DNA of 64,000 nt from Alitta virens (taxonomy: Eukaryota; Annelida; Polychaeta; Phyllodocida; Nereididae). The stretch spans positions 3,562,001 to 3,626,000 of the forward strand of contig OW028577.1 of the NCBI GenBank assembly GCA_932294295.1, given 5' to 3'. The notes beneath the pieces are model-generated. The model had not been told where the DNA came from, searched no databases, and was given only the letters and a program-made list of their open reading frames with translations. Below, piece by piece: positions 10,001 through 25,000 of this stretch. The translations under genes and the position numbers were made by a program. How positions within the stretch are numbered: the stretch's first letter is position 1; each line of letters begins with the position of its first letter.

Positions 10001-13000
10001 CATATTTTTCTTATCAAAAACTGTTTTGCCTTTCAAATCACCAACTAAATCCCCAATATCTCTTAAATCGACAAACAGAAATGGTTTACTGCCTTAAAAG
10101 GGACAAAGCCTAATGGTTGAATTGACTTTCCATGACAAAAGCCTCTAGTTTGGTTGCAGTGAAGGTCGTTTTTAAGGTCTGGAATTTCAGTCACAGATGT
10201 AAGAAATTAGAAAGAAAGTATAAAAGATAGATAGATAGACAGATAGACAGATAGATAGATAGATAGATAGGTAGGTAGGTAGGTAGGTAGGTAGATAGAT
10301 CGAAAAAAGATAGATAGATAGATAGATAGATAGACGGCTAGATAGAAGAAAAAAGATAGATAGATAGATAGATTGATAGGTGGATAGATGGATAGATAAT
10401 AGAAAAAAGATAGATAGGTAGATAGAAAAAAAGTTGATAGATAAATAGAAAAAGATAGATAGAAAAAAGATAGATAGGTAGAAAAAAGATAGATTGATAG
10501 AAAAAAGATAGATTGATAGATATATAGACAGACAGATAGAATGATGCCGTGCGTTAGATAGACTAACAGAAAATAGATAAACAAACTTCTTTTTTTCCAT
10601 ATACAGCTCTAAATAATTAGTAAAAGCCCCTGATGAATACAGACAAAAGAATAACATGTCTGTAAGCTAGGTTACTAACAAAAGAACCTTGCTCGCAGAC
10701 AAAAGAACAATCTCTAAAGCGTCTGGGCTGTATTTTTATTACACATGTTTTTGTCGTTAGATCTTTCACACGTGCAATTACCAGGCCTTAATATGCACTT
10801 GGCTTACTTTATGCCTTTCACGGTTTTCTCCAGGGAAAATTAATGACAGGCTCTGATAAACACACGTGGGATGACAAAAAAAGATGAGAACAGGTTCATA
10901 TAAGCATGTAGAGGAAACAGCCATGATAATTGAATATGATATATCAGATCTCACATGCACAAACATAATGCTAGCCTTAATGTAAGTAGATGCATGTACA
11001 GTAGAACTCAGTATTTCAAATCTCTCACACAACTAACCCAGCCACTTTTGACCTATGGTCCGCCATTTAAACTTGCTCAAAATTGTGCAGGGAATACGCT
11101 GTTTACCTAAGTTGGTCCCCTTCTCCGCACAAGTGCATGTATGAGATCGGTACCAGTGCTAGCTGTTTACCAAGCAATTAAGAGCAGCGAACATTGAACT
11201 AATTTCATGACAGGAGCCTAGCAGAAAATTGAGTGCATTAGTAAACAATGCAAAATTGTTCAGTAATTACAAAAATGCCTCTGGCTCTGCCACGTCATAT
11301 AAGTTGTTATTGTCTGTAGATTTGAAATGTTTAAATTCCATGGAATTTCCCTGAGTGTTCGCAAAACACAGCAATCAACGTTTTAGGATGATCTGCCTGT
11401 TGGTCAAAACAGTGGGCTTAGTTGAGCAAATTCAATGACTTTGAACAGTTGTTTTCATTATTTTGAAACAATCCCCAACTCACTGTGCAACCACTTATGT
11501 GCTGGTATGCTAGACAATCTAATGGTCTTAATAGTGAGGTAGTCTTAATACAGAGGAAATATCAAATAGTGTGGTAATCTTAATTAGTCTTAATTAATAG
11601 TGCTGTGTTCTCAATTAATGGTTAGGTGATCTTAATATTGAGGTGGCCTTTTAGTGATCTACATAATTAGCTGGTCTGCATAGTGAGGTGGTCTTATAGC
11701 AGGAATGTCAGATTAAGTATTTCTGTGTTTTCCTCTCTGCATGTCTGTCTTGACAAGATCTTAATTCCATCTCAACAGCAGTTCGATCCAGTGGCCATGG
11801 GCTTACCAGCTTCTCTGACCTAGCTCAGAGGTAGCGCTCTGGGCTTCCAACCGCTGGGTCCCGGGTTCGATTCCCGGTCGAGCCTAAGTTGGATGGCTGT
11901 TTCATCCTTCGTCTCATTGCCATGGATCCTGCCTGTCCTAATTAGCCCAACTGGTGCAGAAACACAGGACGTAAAGCCCTAATCCCACCCACCACCAGCT
12001 TCTCTGAAAGTGACGAGTTCAATCACTGGACCCTACAGTTACTGGGTCTGTCTCTCCTCTGATTCTGTGCATAGACCATTTATAACTACCTAGGTATATT
12101 GGCTTTTGTGATCTTTCCTGACTTCTTTGATCTGTCCATCCGAAATAGGACTTTCATTATTTGTCTTGCCTTTTTGTCACTCTCTTTTTTAAAATCGTTC
12201 AACTGTTGACCACACCTGATGCAACATTACATAAGTGACCGACCATTAGATAACCTAATTACCCAGACCACCTTCCAAAATTGACGGAGATGCTTAGGCG
12301 CAGAAGTAAGGCACACGAGTTGCGAAAAGACCGCCGAGCGACACTCATTGCAAATCCATGCGCAAGTTTCACTTCCAGAACTAGAAAATCGAATGAAGAA
12401 ATTCTTCATTACCACTGATTACTATAGCAAGAATTTTGTATTCGATTGTATTGTAATTGTATTGTCTCAGTAATACTGGTGGCTCAAAAAGATAGATAGA
12501 AAAAAGATAGATAGGTAGAAAAAAGATAGATTGATAGAAAAAAGATAGATTGATAGATAGATAGATATATAGACAGACAGATAGAATGATGCCGTGCGTT
12601 AGATAGACTAACAGAAAATAGATAAACAAACTTCTTTTTTTCCATATACAGCTCTAAATAATTAGTAAAAGCCCCTGATGAATACAGACAAAAGAATAAC
12701 ATGTCTGTAAGCTAGGTTACTAACAAAAGAACCTTGCTCGCAGACAAAAGAACAATCTCTAAAGCGTCTGGGCTGTATTTTTATTACACATGTTTTTGTC
12801 GTTAGATCTTTCACACGTGCAATTACCAGGCCTTAATATGCACTTGGCTTACTTTATGCCTTTCACGGTTTTCTCCAGGGAAAATTAATGACAGGCTCTG
12901 ATAAACACACGTGGGATGACAAAAAAAGATGAGAACAGGTTCATATAAGCATGTAGAGGAAACAGCCATGATAATTGAATATGATATATCAGATCTCACA

Positions 13001-16000
13001 TGCACAAACATAATGCTAGCCTTAATGTAAGTAGATGCATTTACAGTAGAACTCAGTATTTCAAATCTCTCACACAACTAACCCAGCCACTTTTGACCTA
13101 TGGTCCGCCATTTAAACTTGCTCAAAATTGTGCAGGGAATACGCTGTTTACCTAAGTTGGTCCCCTTCTCCGCACAAGTGCATGTATGAGATCGGTACCA
13201 GTGCTAGCTGTTTACCAAGCAATTAAGAGCAGCGAACATTGAACTAATTTCATGACAGGAGCCTAGCAGAAAATTGAGTGCATTAGTAAACAATGCAAAA
13301 TTGTTCAGTAATTACAAAAATGCCTCTGGCTCTGCCACGTCATATAAGTTGTTATTGTCTGTAGATTTGAAATGTTTAAATTCCATGGAATTTCCCTGAG
13401 TGTTCGCAAAACACAGCAATCAACGTTTTAGGATGATCTGCCTGTTGGTCAAAACAGTGGGCTTAGTTGAGCAAATTCAATGACTTTGAACAGTTGTTTT
13501 CATTATTTTGAAACAATCCCCAACTCACTGTGCAACCACTTATGTGCTGGTATGCTAGACAATCTAATGGTCTTAATAGTGAGGTAGTCTTAATACAGAG
13601 GAAATATCAAATAGTGTGGTAATCTTAATTAGTCTTAATTAATAGTGCTGTGTTCTCAATTAATGGTTAGGTGATCTTAATATTGAGGTGGCCTTTTAGT
13701 GATCTACATAATTAGCTGGTCTGCATAGTGAGGTGGTCTTATAGCAGGAATGTCAGATTAAGTATTTCTGTGTTTTCCTCTCTGCATGTCTGTCTTGACA
13801 AGATCTTAATTCCATCTCAACAGCAGTTCGATCCAGTGGCCATGGGCTTACCAGCTTCTCTGACCTAGCTCAGAGGTAGCGCTCTGGGCTTCCAACCGCT
13901 GGGTCCCGGGTTCGATTCCCGGTCGAGCCTAAGTTGGATGGCTGTTTCATCCTTCGTCTCATTGCCATGGTCCCTGCCTGTCCTAATTAGCCCAACTGGT
14001 GCAGAAACACAGGACGTAAAGCCCTAATCCCACCCACCACCAGCTTCTCTGAAAGTGACGAGTTCAATCACTGGACCCTACAGTTACTGGGTCTGTCTCT
14101 CCTCTGATTCTGTGCATAGACCATTTATAACTACCTAGGTATATTGGCTTTTGTGATCTTTCCTGACTTCTTTGATCTGTCCATCCGAAATAGGACTTTC
14201 ATTATTTGTCTTGCCTTTTTGTCACTCTCTTTTTTAAAATCGTTCAACTGTTGACCACACCTGATGCAACATTACGTAAGTGACCGACCATTAGATAACC
14301 TAATTACCCAGACCACCTTCCAAAATTGACGGAGATGCTTAGGCGCAGAAGTAAGGCACACGAGTTGCGAAAAGACCGCCGAGCGACACTCATTGCAAAT
14401 CCATGCGCAAGTTTCACTTCCAGAACTAGAAAATCGAATGAAGAAATGCTTCATTACCACTGATTACTATAGCAAGAATTTTGTATTCGATTGTATTGTA
14501 ATTGTATTGTCTCAGTAATACTGGTGGCTCAGTCATCTTGAATAACAAGCCGCCAACAGCAGACATCGCGACAAAATGAAATATATGCCTCGGAGTCCAC
14601 ACCATACATCACGTCAACAATATACCAGGGTCTTTTACTCGGCTCCACACCGACACTCCGTACAGGGCACCATAAACGTAACACCACATGCGAATTATCT
14701 CTAGCAGAGCTTTTGCTCACAAAGCGCAACTGAGAATGAAACTGACTAGATGGTTATAATTTAGGATTCCACTGCGCAGTAATGAAATAGGAATATAAAA
14801 CCTGGTGAAATGTGCACACAGGAACAGTAGGTTGAAGAGAATTAAATTTCTCCAACCACATATCGCCTTAGAACGACAGAACCATTAGGTCTCCAGGAAA
14901 CACATCAGAACGCGAGATGCGCAGTCAGCCGAGTTGTGGGATTACAAACAGGATATAAAGAAACGAAGGAAGAAATTGGAGAGTGAAATTAGAGTTCAGG
15001 ATTAGAACATGACAAGGGAAACGCGAACTGCCGAGTAAACAAAAGAGAGTTCCGCTGATTTAGGCATAAGACAAAGGTAAAAAGAAAACTTCTCGCAGCT
15101 ACTTGTATGGTGCAAAAACAAACAATACAATGTACAAATGCACATGGACAGTTCAAGACATTTACAGTTACCAACTCACCATAGTTACCAAAGTATAACA
15201 CCTGATTTCCAGTTGTTTATCGATTGATAGATGGGTAACATATCATTTACTCAAGGCAGCAATTCAAAGACAACACTGTTCCAAAATTGGCCCTGATAAT
15301 ATGCAATATGCAATTATAGTAGGCATAAATATATAAAATTTGTAAATTGGAGTGTAGAGATTCTTTAAAATCATTCGAATATTATACCATAAATGATTCG
15401 CTTTGACACACACGAAAGTATTCTTAGAAAGAAAACAACATTTCTTTGGAAATTGAATCTATACACTATTGACTTAATTGAAATGTGTAGGGTCCAACAT
15501 CTTGTACCTTGACCTATGGCCTGGCAAAATCGAGTATTTTGTCATTTAATGAATATTTATGAAGTGTCTGTCTTGAATAACAACCAAGGTGTTATAAACT
15601 TTATTATCCAGTTAATCACAGAACATTTCAAAGAAAACCCCTCCTAATCTTTCAGATTTATTGGGAGAAAGTGTGAAATTTTATTGCTATGTTAATTGTC
15701 CTCTGATGTCCTTTTCCCCCTGGCCTCTCATTTGCTACCCCTTCATTACATTGGGCGGTTCATGAATACATTGGGCAGTTCATGAATATATAATTGCTTT
15801 GAGGGGTGCAAAGCGTGGCTTCTGATTGGTTCAGCATAGTTTCAGGTCAAAGGTCATATACAGGAAAAACATAATCCACAGGTCAGGGTTGCCCTGATTG
15901 TGAGGATGAGGGTCCATGGCATTACATATGTTACATCACACTAAATATTAACATCTGAGTTATTTTCCGGGTGTCTACATTATGACAAGTACAGTAGAGC

Positions 16001-19000
16001 CTATTTCAAAAATTACTCGATACACACGAAGGAGTAACCCTCTCTACTTCCGATGACAGTTACATACACGATATAAGTTTACTCTCCATCAGAGCCGAAC
16101 ACCGAACCTTATAAGTTTACAGAATTTCATCGCCTCGGATACAAAATTCCAGATGACGCCTTGCGAATACAGGACTCTCATTAGTTGAGGGACTACCTTA
16201 GCTAATCAATGAAAGTTAGAATGCAGACAACCTGAAAAGAATTTACATGACGTCATCTGGAGACTGGAGTCTGTTTCCAAGTCTAATAAATCTACTGTAA
16301 TAGTAAATCTCACCGCCTATGAAATCTGATGTAAAAGTAAATATCACCGCCAGGTCTAATAATCCAGGATTGACATAAAACCTGGTTGATAGCTGCTGAG
16401 AAATCTGCAGTTTCACAAAATTCCGATGACAACATAACCCTATTCCTCCCCATATCAATCTCCCATCCACCAATCAAGCAAATGCATTTAGCCAGCGGCG
16501 AGTGCCACAATTTCATAAGCAGCAAAGGCTAAGCCAAGAATAGGATCTACATATAAAATGATCTAGATGGCAGTTCTTAGGTCAAATGGCTCAGCCAATA
16601 ACATAACATCCCCTAACCTAATTTATGTTGCAATATGTAGAGCAATAATTTGCCCTCAGGTAGGTTTCCCACTAAACAGAAAATAATGGTATTTAATTAT
16701 CTGAAGTTTCATGTTGCAAGAAAAAGCTATGTCATAGCAATGTATCACTTTGTCACCTAATGTGGATACTTCGTGCCTTTGCAAATATGTAGTCCCAAAT
16801 TAGTAAAAGCTAAAAAGTATAACACAGTAGAGTTTCACCATTCAGAAAATCCTTGGCGTAATTAAGAATAACATATACTACTCTTACAGCAGATTCCACA
16901 GACTTGGAAACTAAACTCCGGAGGATGTCACATGAATCCATTAGTGAAGGCAGCCCTCAGGGGTAGTGCTCGGCTTCCAACCACTGGGTCCTGGGTTCAA
17001 TTGCCGGACGAGCCTAATAAGTTGGATGGCTGTTTCATCCATCATCTCATCAGCTCATTGCCATGGTCCCTGCTTGTCCTGATTAGCCCATCACGTGCAG
17101 AAATACATGACGTAAAGCCCTAATCCACCCACCCACGCATCCACCCAAACTGTTCTTGAACTACTGTAGCGTTAGATAAGGACCTGAAATTTAAAACATT
17201 GTTATTTATTATACAGTAGCCCCCACAACTGAGACCACCTCAGCATTACCCAGACAGCATTCCAAATTATTTCAACGACGGCCTAAAATCAGCGATGTTA
17301 ATACGATGTTGTAACGACAGTGGCCTTTGTAGAAACCATGCTTGGCCGATTTGGAATGCTATCTGGGTAAGACTAGTATTACTTATTATTTTTGAATGAC
17401 AGAATTAATTTAGCCGCTCTTTTCAGCCTGAAGATCAAAGAAATCTCACGAGAATCGAGTCAAATTAGTCAGCCATGACATGACAGCCTATGACAAGAAT
17501 GACTAGCAGCCTTTGACCATCTACATCAAATTAAAGAACTTCAACTCTGATAGCCATTTCTTCAAAGTAAAGCCTCCAATATCAGAAACGAGTGGTGAAA
17601 AGTTTACACACACCAGATGTACTTTTTGTGTTCTAATTGTAGTACATTTGCTCCATGACAATTTGACAGACAAGTCTGATTGGCAAAGAATGGACTTTAT
17701 CAAGTGCACTGGCAAAATAGTCCATATATATGTAGAAGACAAGAGCTTAAATTACAAAACTATTTTTACCACGAAAATCGTGCTCATTTAATGGTTGGGC
17801 GGGGACTCTCTTCCCCCACTACATGTATGTGGTTTAGGTGGTGCTTTGAACTTGGTGTCTATGCGGGGGCAGGTACAAGACCCCACCAATGGGATTTATG
17901 TGTAACATGATGTGGATGATTCACCACCAGTTCACAAATCACTGCACAATTAAAATGAATATATCATTAAATATGATTATTCCCGGCTTTGTAACTACCT
18001 CAGTGACTACGTTTGCTGTCTTCATCAAGCATTCTAACTTTGGAATAAGACCAAGCCGACATAATGAAAATACCACCCACCATACGTACGTTTCATACGA
18101 CAATTTGGAAGACGGACCACCTCGTTGACTTACCGTCGGATCAAAATATTAGAGATTAAACATATACCAACTCAGGCATGTGTCTCAACCATAAGTGCTT
18201 CTTTCGCGAAACGTGAATCAATATAATGTAAAAACAAAACAACAACAGAAAAACCTCACACTGAACATTGTTTTGGGTTTAATGGAACCTAAAACATGTG
18301 GTTGCTTCTCCCACGTAAAAAGCAAAAACACGAGTCATGAAGCATTAATACGAAGAAAGTTTTTTGTGAACTCTGGAACAAAAAAAAATACAACCTGTAT
18401 AAGAGGTGGATTAGGGCTTTACGTCCAGTATTTCTGCACCTGATGGGCTAATTAAGACAGGCAGGGACCATGGCAATGAGAAGAAGGATGAAACAGCCAT
18501 CCAACATAGGCTCGACCGGGAATTGAACCCACCTGATTTGAGTAAGGCAAAGTTTTGACGAAAGCAACAATTTACGAATGGAATACATAACAATTTAAAT
18601 TTTAAATGCTCTGTTACAGTTAGTAGGCCTACTTAGTAGAATTGATATGTAAATTTCCATACGTATGTCAAGTGAAAACTGCACTTGACAAGTCATTGGC
18701 GACAGATGGACCTTTATTTTGTGTTTTGAAGTTTAAGTTGCCTTGATGACTCATACTCGCAATTGATAATCTTGTGAGGATCCTCCATTCGCTTAACCTT
18801 GTCACTAATGACAAGGATAGCTACAGTGACACCACCTGCTCTCTAGTGTGAGGTGACATTGCTTGACCTTTCAACGAGTCGTAACTATGAGTCATCATGG
18901 GATACAACAGAGCTCTATAATTGAACATATATGAGTGTGACTCATCCATGCAGCAGAAGAAGACAAGAAAAGGTTTCATATTAATTCTACAAACAAATTT

Positions 19001-22000
19001 TGGTTCGAGCTGTGCAAAATTTGACTTCAGCACATCTGACTTAGTGATAGGCCTATGCAAGGCTTAACTGTATGGTTGCCTTCACATGCCGCTAAGATGT
19101 GTTCAGACAGGATGAAAAAACCAAGAAAAGAAAGAGGACATTTTTTTGGAAAATTGGAAGACATTAATGCGATTCGCATCCCAAAACGAACTCCTTGTCA
19201 CTCCCACATCTGCCATTACCGGTTTTACTGCTTCAAGTAAAACCAGGTCGCGCAAGGTTTTATGCCTGAAAATTTTGAAAACTGTCTTCAGCAGCTAGTA
19301 AACTTCATGGCATAAATTTGTCTAAACTAAGCAACTTTCGAAAAACATGCCGCGAGTACATGTAAGTTTTGAATCCGCTTCCAAATATGGCATCTCAAGA
19401 GGAAAAGACAAACATTGAAGTCAGCAATGACAATTCCTTTCACTGTTCGAAGCCAATTTTCAAAGGAAATCATTTGCAAGTCACAAGCAGACAGATCAAT
19501 AATGAACAAGAAGGCTTCGAGATGGTTGATAATCGAACGTAAGAAAAGTTAGCGCTCTTGCATATTAATAAACTGCTGTAGCATAAAAGGAAAGTAAATC
19601 TCCAGGAATGAAAGGCATATTCTTGGGAAGACAGACCATATGGAAAACATGCAAGAACAATGTCTAAGGAGAGAGTATTGTTCAATGATGTATTAACCAG
19701 TGAAGTCATACAAATCTATCTTTGCATTGGTAAGGCAGAGCTAAGTAGAATAACTAGAGTGTGCATTGCTTGGTGCCCTGTGTTGGCCACTGGGGTTTGA
19801 GGTCTTCACCCACATTGTTACCAACCCTGCCCTGAGGAGGCACATGACTTTCAAGAGGCAATGATTCAGGAAACCCTAAACACTTAGATTACGCTCAATA
19901 CCTGTCTCTGCTCAGGACCCTCACACTGGAGGGTCCCTAGAAACTCATGGTGAACAACTCACATGTGGTCCCACACACTTAACCCAGCCACTTCTGACCT
20001 ATGGTCCTCGATTCAATATTGTTCATTACCATTCAAGGAATTCTATAGCGGTGAACTTTGACCTATTTTGTGCGGCCGGCAATATGTTGCGTGATCGTAG
20101 TGATAACGTAAATATAGTACCATGTGAGTTTTGGCAGACTGCGAGCTATCGCTCACACAGTAATAAGCAGTCTACTTGTAGACAGGCTCAATACCTTTTA
20201 TATTAAGCAGCTGGATAGTCTAATGGTTAAGGCATCCACCAATCACATGTTGGCCAGCTCTGCTGAAAGTCCCGGGTTTGATCCTGGTCCGGGCACTCTT
20301 CATGAGCTACAGCTCTGCTGGATGTCGATCGCATGGGACGTAAAATTAGAGGTGCTTAGTACTCGGTGTCTATGCTGAGGCAAGCTAAAGACCCCATCCA
20401 TGGGGTAAATGAGTAATATGGTGTGGACTCCAAGCCTTATCATCTCATCATTATGTCTGCCTGTCTGGAAGCTGGTCATACAAGCTGACTAAGCTTCAGA
20501 CCCAGTAGCATTGAGACATGGACATTAATACAAACTGAATTGCCACTACCACCAAATGTGATGAACCTGGTACTTTAGTCTGCTCACTATTAAAAACAGA
20601 ATATTTCACACAATGGCTGGTCTTATCAATTATAGGCTCTTTTGTGGAAGAGAAACTAAAACACAAGCTAGCTAAATGCATTAAAACAGTTTCAAGCAAA
20701 AAAGACTTCCAAAGTAGAGTTATGCATATTTATGAGAAGTTGGCTTAGAAGATACGTGAGCTATCTCTGATCTCTGTAGGATCAAAAAATGTTAATGGAA
20801 TCCTAAACATAGATCATTTCCTTCTCCTAAATTGAATTTGCTCAATCGTAACATCATCCAAAGGATTTCCGTACCTATTCATTCCAAATGAGATCACATC
20901 TTGTTGGGTTCGAGTTAAAAAAGCACAACTGTATTTAATGAAGTTTTCATCCTTGATTTAACACCAAATCTGGATTGTTGGATCATGAATCAGAGTCTGT
21001 CATAAATCAGTCTTCACAATAAATCTTCAGATAGTATATCTTCAATTCCTTCATATGCATGGCAAACTGTGCGTGTGTGTGTGATTAGGGCTTTACGTCC
21101 TGTATTTCTGCACCAGTTGGGCTAATTAGGACAGGCAGAGACCATGGCAATGAGACGAAGGATGAAACAGCCATCCAACTTAGGCTCGACCGGGAATCGA
21201 ACCCGGGACCCAGCGGTTGAAAGCCCAGATTGCTACCTCTGAGCTAGGCCCCCGCCCCTATTCATGGCAAACTAGTTGATTGATCAGCTGTTGCATTAGA
21301 TTTATTACTGCTTGTTTTTTTCTTTTCCATGAATCTAATAAACTCTGAACAATTTAATAGAACCTAGATTTATTTTTATTTTGTGACCTCAACAAGTCGG
21401 TAAAATTCACTCATTTGCATGTATAAACGCAACCTAAGTAAACAAGATAATCTTTCAAATTTTTCTGATTCCCACATTTTTAAAATAAAAATATATTCTC
21501 TTCCAAATTAAATCACATTTTATCTTCACATCATTTCTGAAATAAGATTTAACGTTTGTGAGCATTCAAAACAACACTTTAATTAATACAGCGATACTTT
21601 CTTGATTAAATGATGTATCATTAACAAGAAAGAAACCTGATCAGCTATATCTAAAAGAGAATGAATGGCTGCAAAAACAACATTTGTTTGTGGTAATCAT
21701 TAGTTGTCCGAAACACCATTTTGCCAGAAGACAGTCTATTTATGTGGTGGTTCAACATTAAACAATTTTATTAGATCAGTCTAGGCAGAGAATAGAAATA
21801 TCCAAAAGAAGATATCAATAAAGTGATTCACTGAGATCATCCATCATTAATTAACCATAATATTTGAGAATTGTGACTTAGTATATCTATTCCGTTTTGT
21901 TTCATGTTTACCAGTCTGCCATGATTTTCACTTTGTATAATGGAGTACATCAGGATGCCCAGCTGCATCAGGCTCTTTCAATGTCAACTGCATTATATCT

Positions 22001-25000
22001 TACATTAAAAGCACAGAATTTTCCCCAAGAGACTCTTTGTTCTGTCTTCACAGAACAGGGTCATGCGCACTCACACTGAAGACAGAGCAACAGATGACAC
22101 AAAACAAGACAATCTGACAGGTTCCCAGAGGTCCATGTAAGAATGTTGACCTAGTAACAAAAATGATACATCATCTTACAAAATTTTTAGCTGAGAATGA
22201 CAACTTAATTAACAATCTTCATCTCTGCCCTTGAGATTATATGGTTCCGATGCCTGTTTTGTCAAAATTGCAGTTACAGTTTTTGGAAAATCAGGTTTCC
22301 TTTTTTTTACAATTAATCAAATAATATTTATAAAACTAAAATGAAACAAACCAATTTACATTACCCAGTGTCGAGCAGGTTTAAAATTTAATGACAAACT
22401 ACAGACCATCAGCCATTTTCTTGATGCAAACATTGCAATAGGAAACAAGCATATTTTTGAAGTTGAAGCCCAGTTATTGGCCCTATATATATGTATATGT
22501 ATGGGCAAAGGTATCAAGAGTTTCAGATTAATTATAGTCATCTTCACATGTTACTTTTGACATATACATTAGCCTGGGTAAAAGTTGCCCAAATGCAAAC
22601 AGTATGTCCACAGAACAGAATACACACACGGGGAGTTTCAACTTGATGCATGCGAGAAATCTCGATCTTTTGGCGGTGAATGAATGCACTCATCAAAATA
22701 CACACATCCCATCAGTGCATTGATGTCAGCTTAGGTATACAGTCAGCTAGGGCTTAATCAGCTACACATACACCTCATCTCCCCAAAATGCCTTTTCATC
22801 ATCTCCGAATGCCATTGCCAAGGCAGGACCTCAGTCAGATAGCGAGTGCATCCCAATAATGCTTGGCTCTAGTGTGTCATCACTGCCTGAGCAAGCAAGG
22901 CAGCATATCTTGATAGTTCAATTGCTTGTGGCAAAGGTTGAAACAACAGTTGTATGAGACTGATGTGTACTACCGGGCATTTTCACAGCACTCCTTGGCT
23001 TCAGTGGCATATGGTGGCATGAATATATTCAATCTACAGTACTATGTACACGAATGATGGAAGTAGTATTAATATTACGACATATTAAGAAAGGGAGGGG
23101 CCTAGCTCAGAGGTAGCGCTCTGGGCTTCCAACCGCTGGGTCCCGGGTTCGATTCAAGTTGGATGGCCGTTTCCTCCTTCGTCTCATTGCCATGGTCTCT
23201 GCCTGTCCTAATTAGCCCAACTGGTGCAGAAATACAGGACATAAAGCCCTAATCCACCCACACAAACGACATATTAAGCAAAGAAGTTTCACAAACAAAT
23301 CCCTTGTCATTACACAATTGGGTTATATTGCATTTCAGATGACGTTGACCGATATGGCACGGATTGTTCAACATTTTTTGCACAATTCTGTATCTCCTCT
23401 AACTCTGGGAAGTTGCAAAACAAGAGAAATAGGTTGCAGGGAATTACATGTCACCTGCAACATATCGCCTTAGAATGACACTTTATGACAGAACCATTAG
23501 GTCTCCTGGAAACACACCAGAATGTGAGACGTGCAGTCAACCTCAGAGTCAGACAAACGAGTAACGAAGATACCGTGGAAGAATTTTCCCACAATGGGGA
23601 AGTTCAAAGATTCAGTGTAGAATATGAACTCTCAAGTTTATGAAAAGTTTTGTTGATATACAAGTAAAGGGAACCAATCTCTGAGTCAGTGTTTTATGTG
23701 ATATAGCATTGATGGTGTGTTCCACATGTATTTTATTATATTGTAACCAGTTACCGGGGGCAGAAGTAATGATCAGATGATAAAATTTGTAGACTACACC
23801 TTGTTACACATTTACCCCATGTGTGGGGTCTTTGACATGCTACAGGCTGGAGCATATGAATGACCAGCCAAAGATATCCAATTCAAAGTATCGCCAATTT
23901 CACATCTCAAGCGAACAACTTGCCGTTGAGATAAAGCTAATGTAGCTAATGTAGAATTCTCAGGCCAGAAACCTGGGACCTTCAGGGAGCTGGCCATGAT
24001 CTTGACCACTAGCCAACTCAGCTGCATGAGAATGCCCACATAATGTGTTTATGACTGAATGATGAAAACCTGGCAGTCGTTATCAAAAATACATAAACAA
24101 GAGTTACACACACGGACACCCTTTCATGACAAAACGTTGAGCCCTTTTACTGACTGAATTTTGCTCACAATATCATCCAAAGAATGATTGCTTTCACTTT
24201 CCAATTATTTGGATGACAAACCCTTATCATTCTCACCAGAAATGCTGATATCAACATCAACCAATTTAGTTAAAACATTTGGCTCTAGGCCAGGGGCTAA
24301 TAAGCCATTGACGTCATATTGTCATAAACAAGCAAATGTCATGACAACAGCAGTAGCTGGACATTATCCCTGAGCTAAAAAACCACAAATGCTAAACCCA
24401 ATTTATACTTAGTAAGTACAGCGAAAGAACTTGTTCCCAAGTTAAGCACAATAGTCAGACTCACTTATAACGAAATACTTGGGAATGTCATAAAGTATTC
24501 TAGGAAACCAGTTTTGTAATATGAGAGTCTGGTGCTGGATGATGACTTAGTTCTAACTGGATTTTCGCTATAATTAAGCATTCTCGCTATAAACGGGTTC
24601 CACTGTTATGACACTGATATGAAGATTTTCGTAAGCTGTGATTTATACGATATTACTACAAAACAAAACCATATCTACACATGTATTAGATATGATCAGT
24701 CTGTCCCAGGAGAACTAAAGTGTCTGGAGACAAACAAAATCAATTGTAATGTTTCTTTCTTATTACTTTAGGGTTAATAACCAATAGTGCCTTAAACATC
24801 AACACCAGAAATTCTAGCGAGATCGAAAATATCAACGTGACTCAGCTGCCGCCAGGGATTTCAAAATGGCTAACTGAAAAATGCAGAAATTATGTTATTG
24901 CGAACTGTTCTGGGCTCGTTATCTTCATGGCACGTTTAGTCTTCTCCAAGCCATCCCACAAAAACATTCTTCAAGAACATGTCAGCTTTAAGTCCAATGC

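Larger units (their letters stand above)
10442..12486. repeat. 2.04-kb tandem duplication, copy A
   Basis: Sequence from the GATA tract to GTAATACTGGTGGCTCA is repeated directly at 12487-14531. I saw only a handful of base differences (for example GCATGTACAG vs GCATTTACAG near 10995/13040) plus an 8-base microsatellite indel. The copies share a SINE with the same target duplication, so that SINE predates the duplication. Confidence 0.92.

Noticed and set aside
10187..10657. 156-codon and 125-codon open frames on the minus strand (SIYLSIYLS...)
   Set aside because: Pure translation of the GATA microsatellite; two overlapping frames are open at once, and there is no splice or start context.
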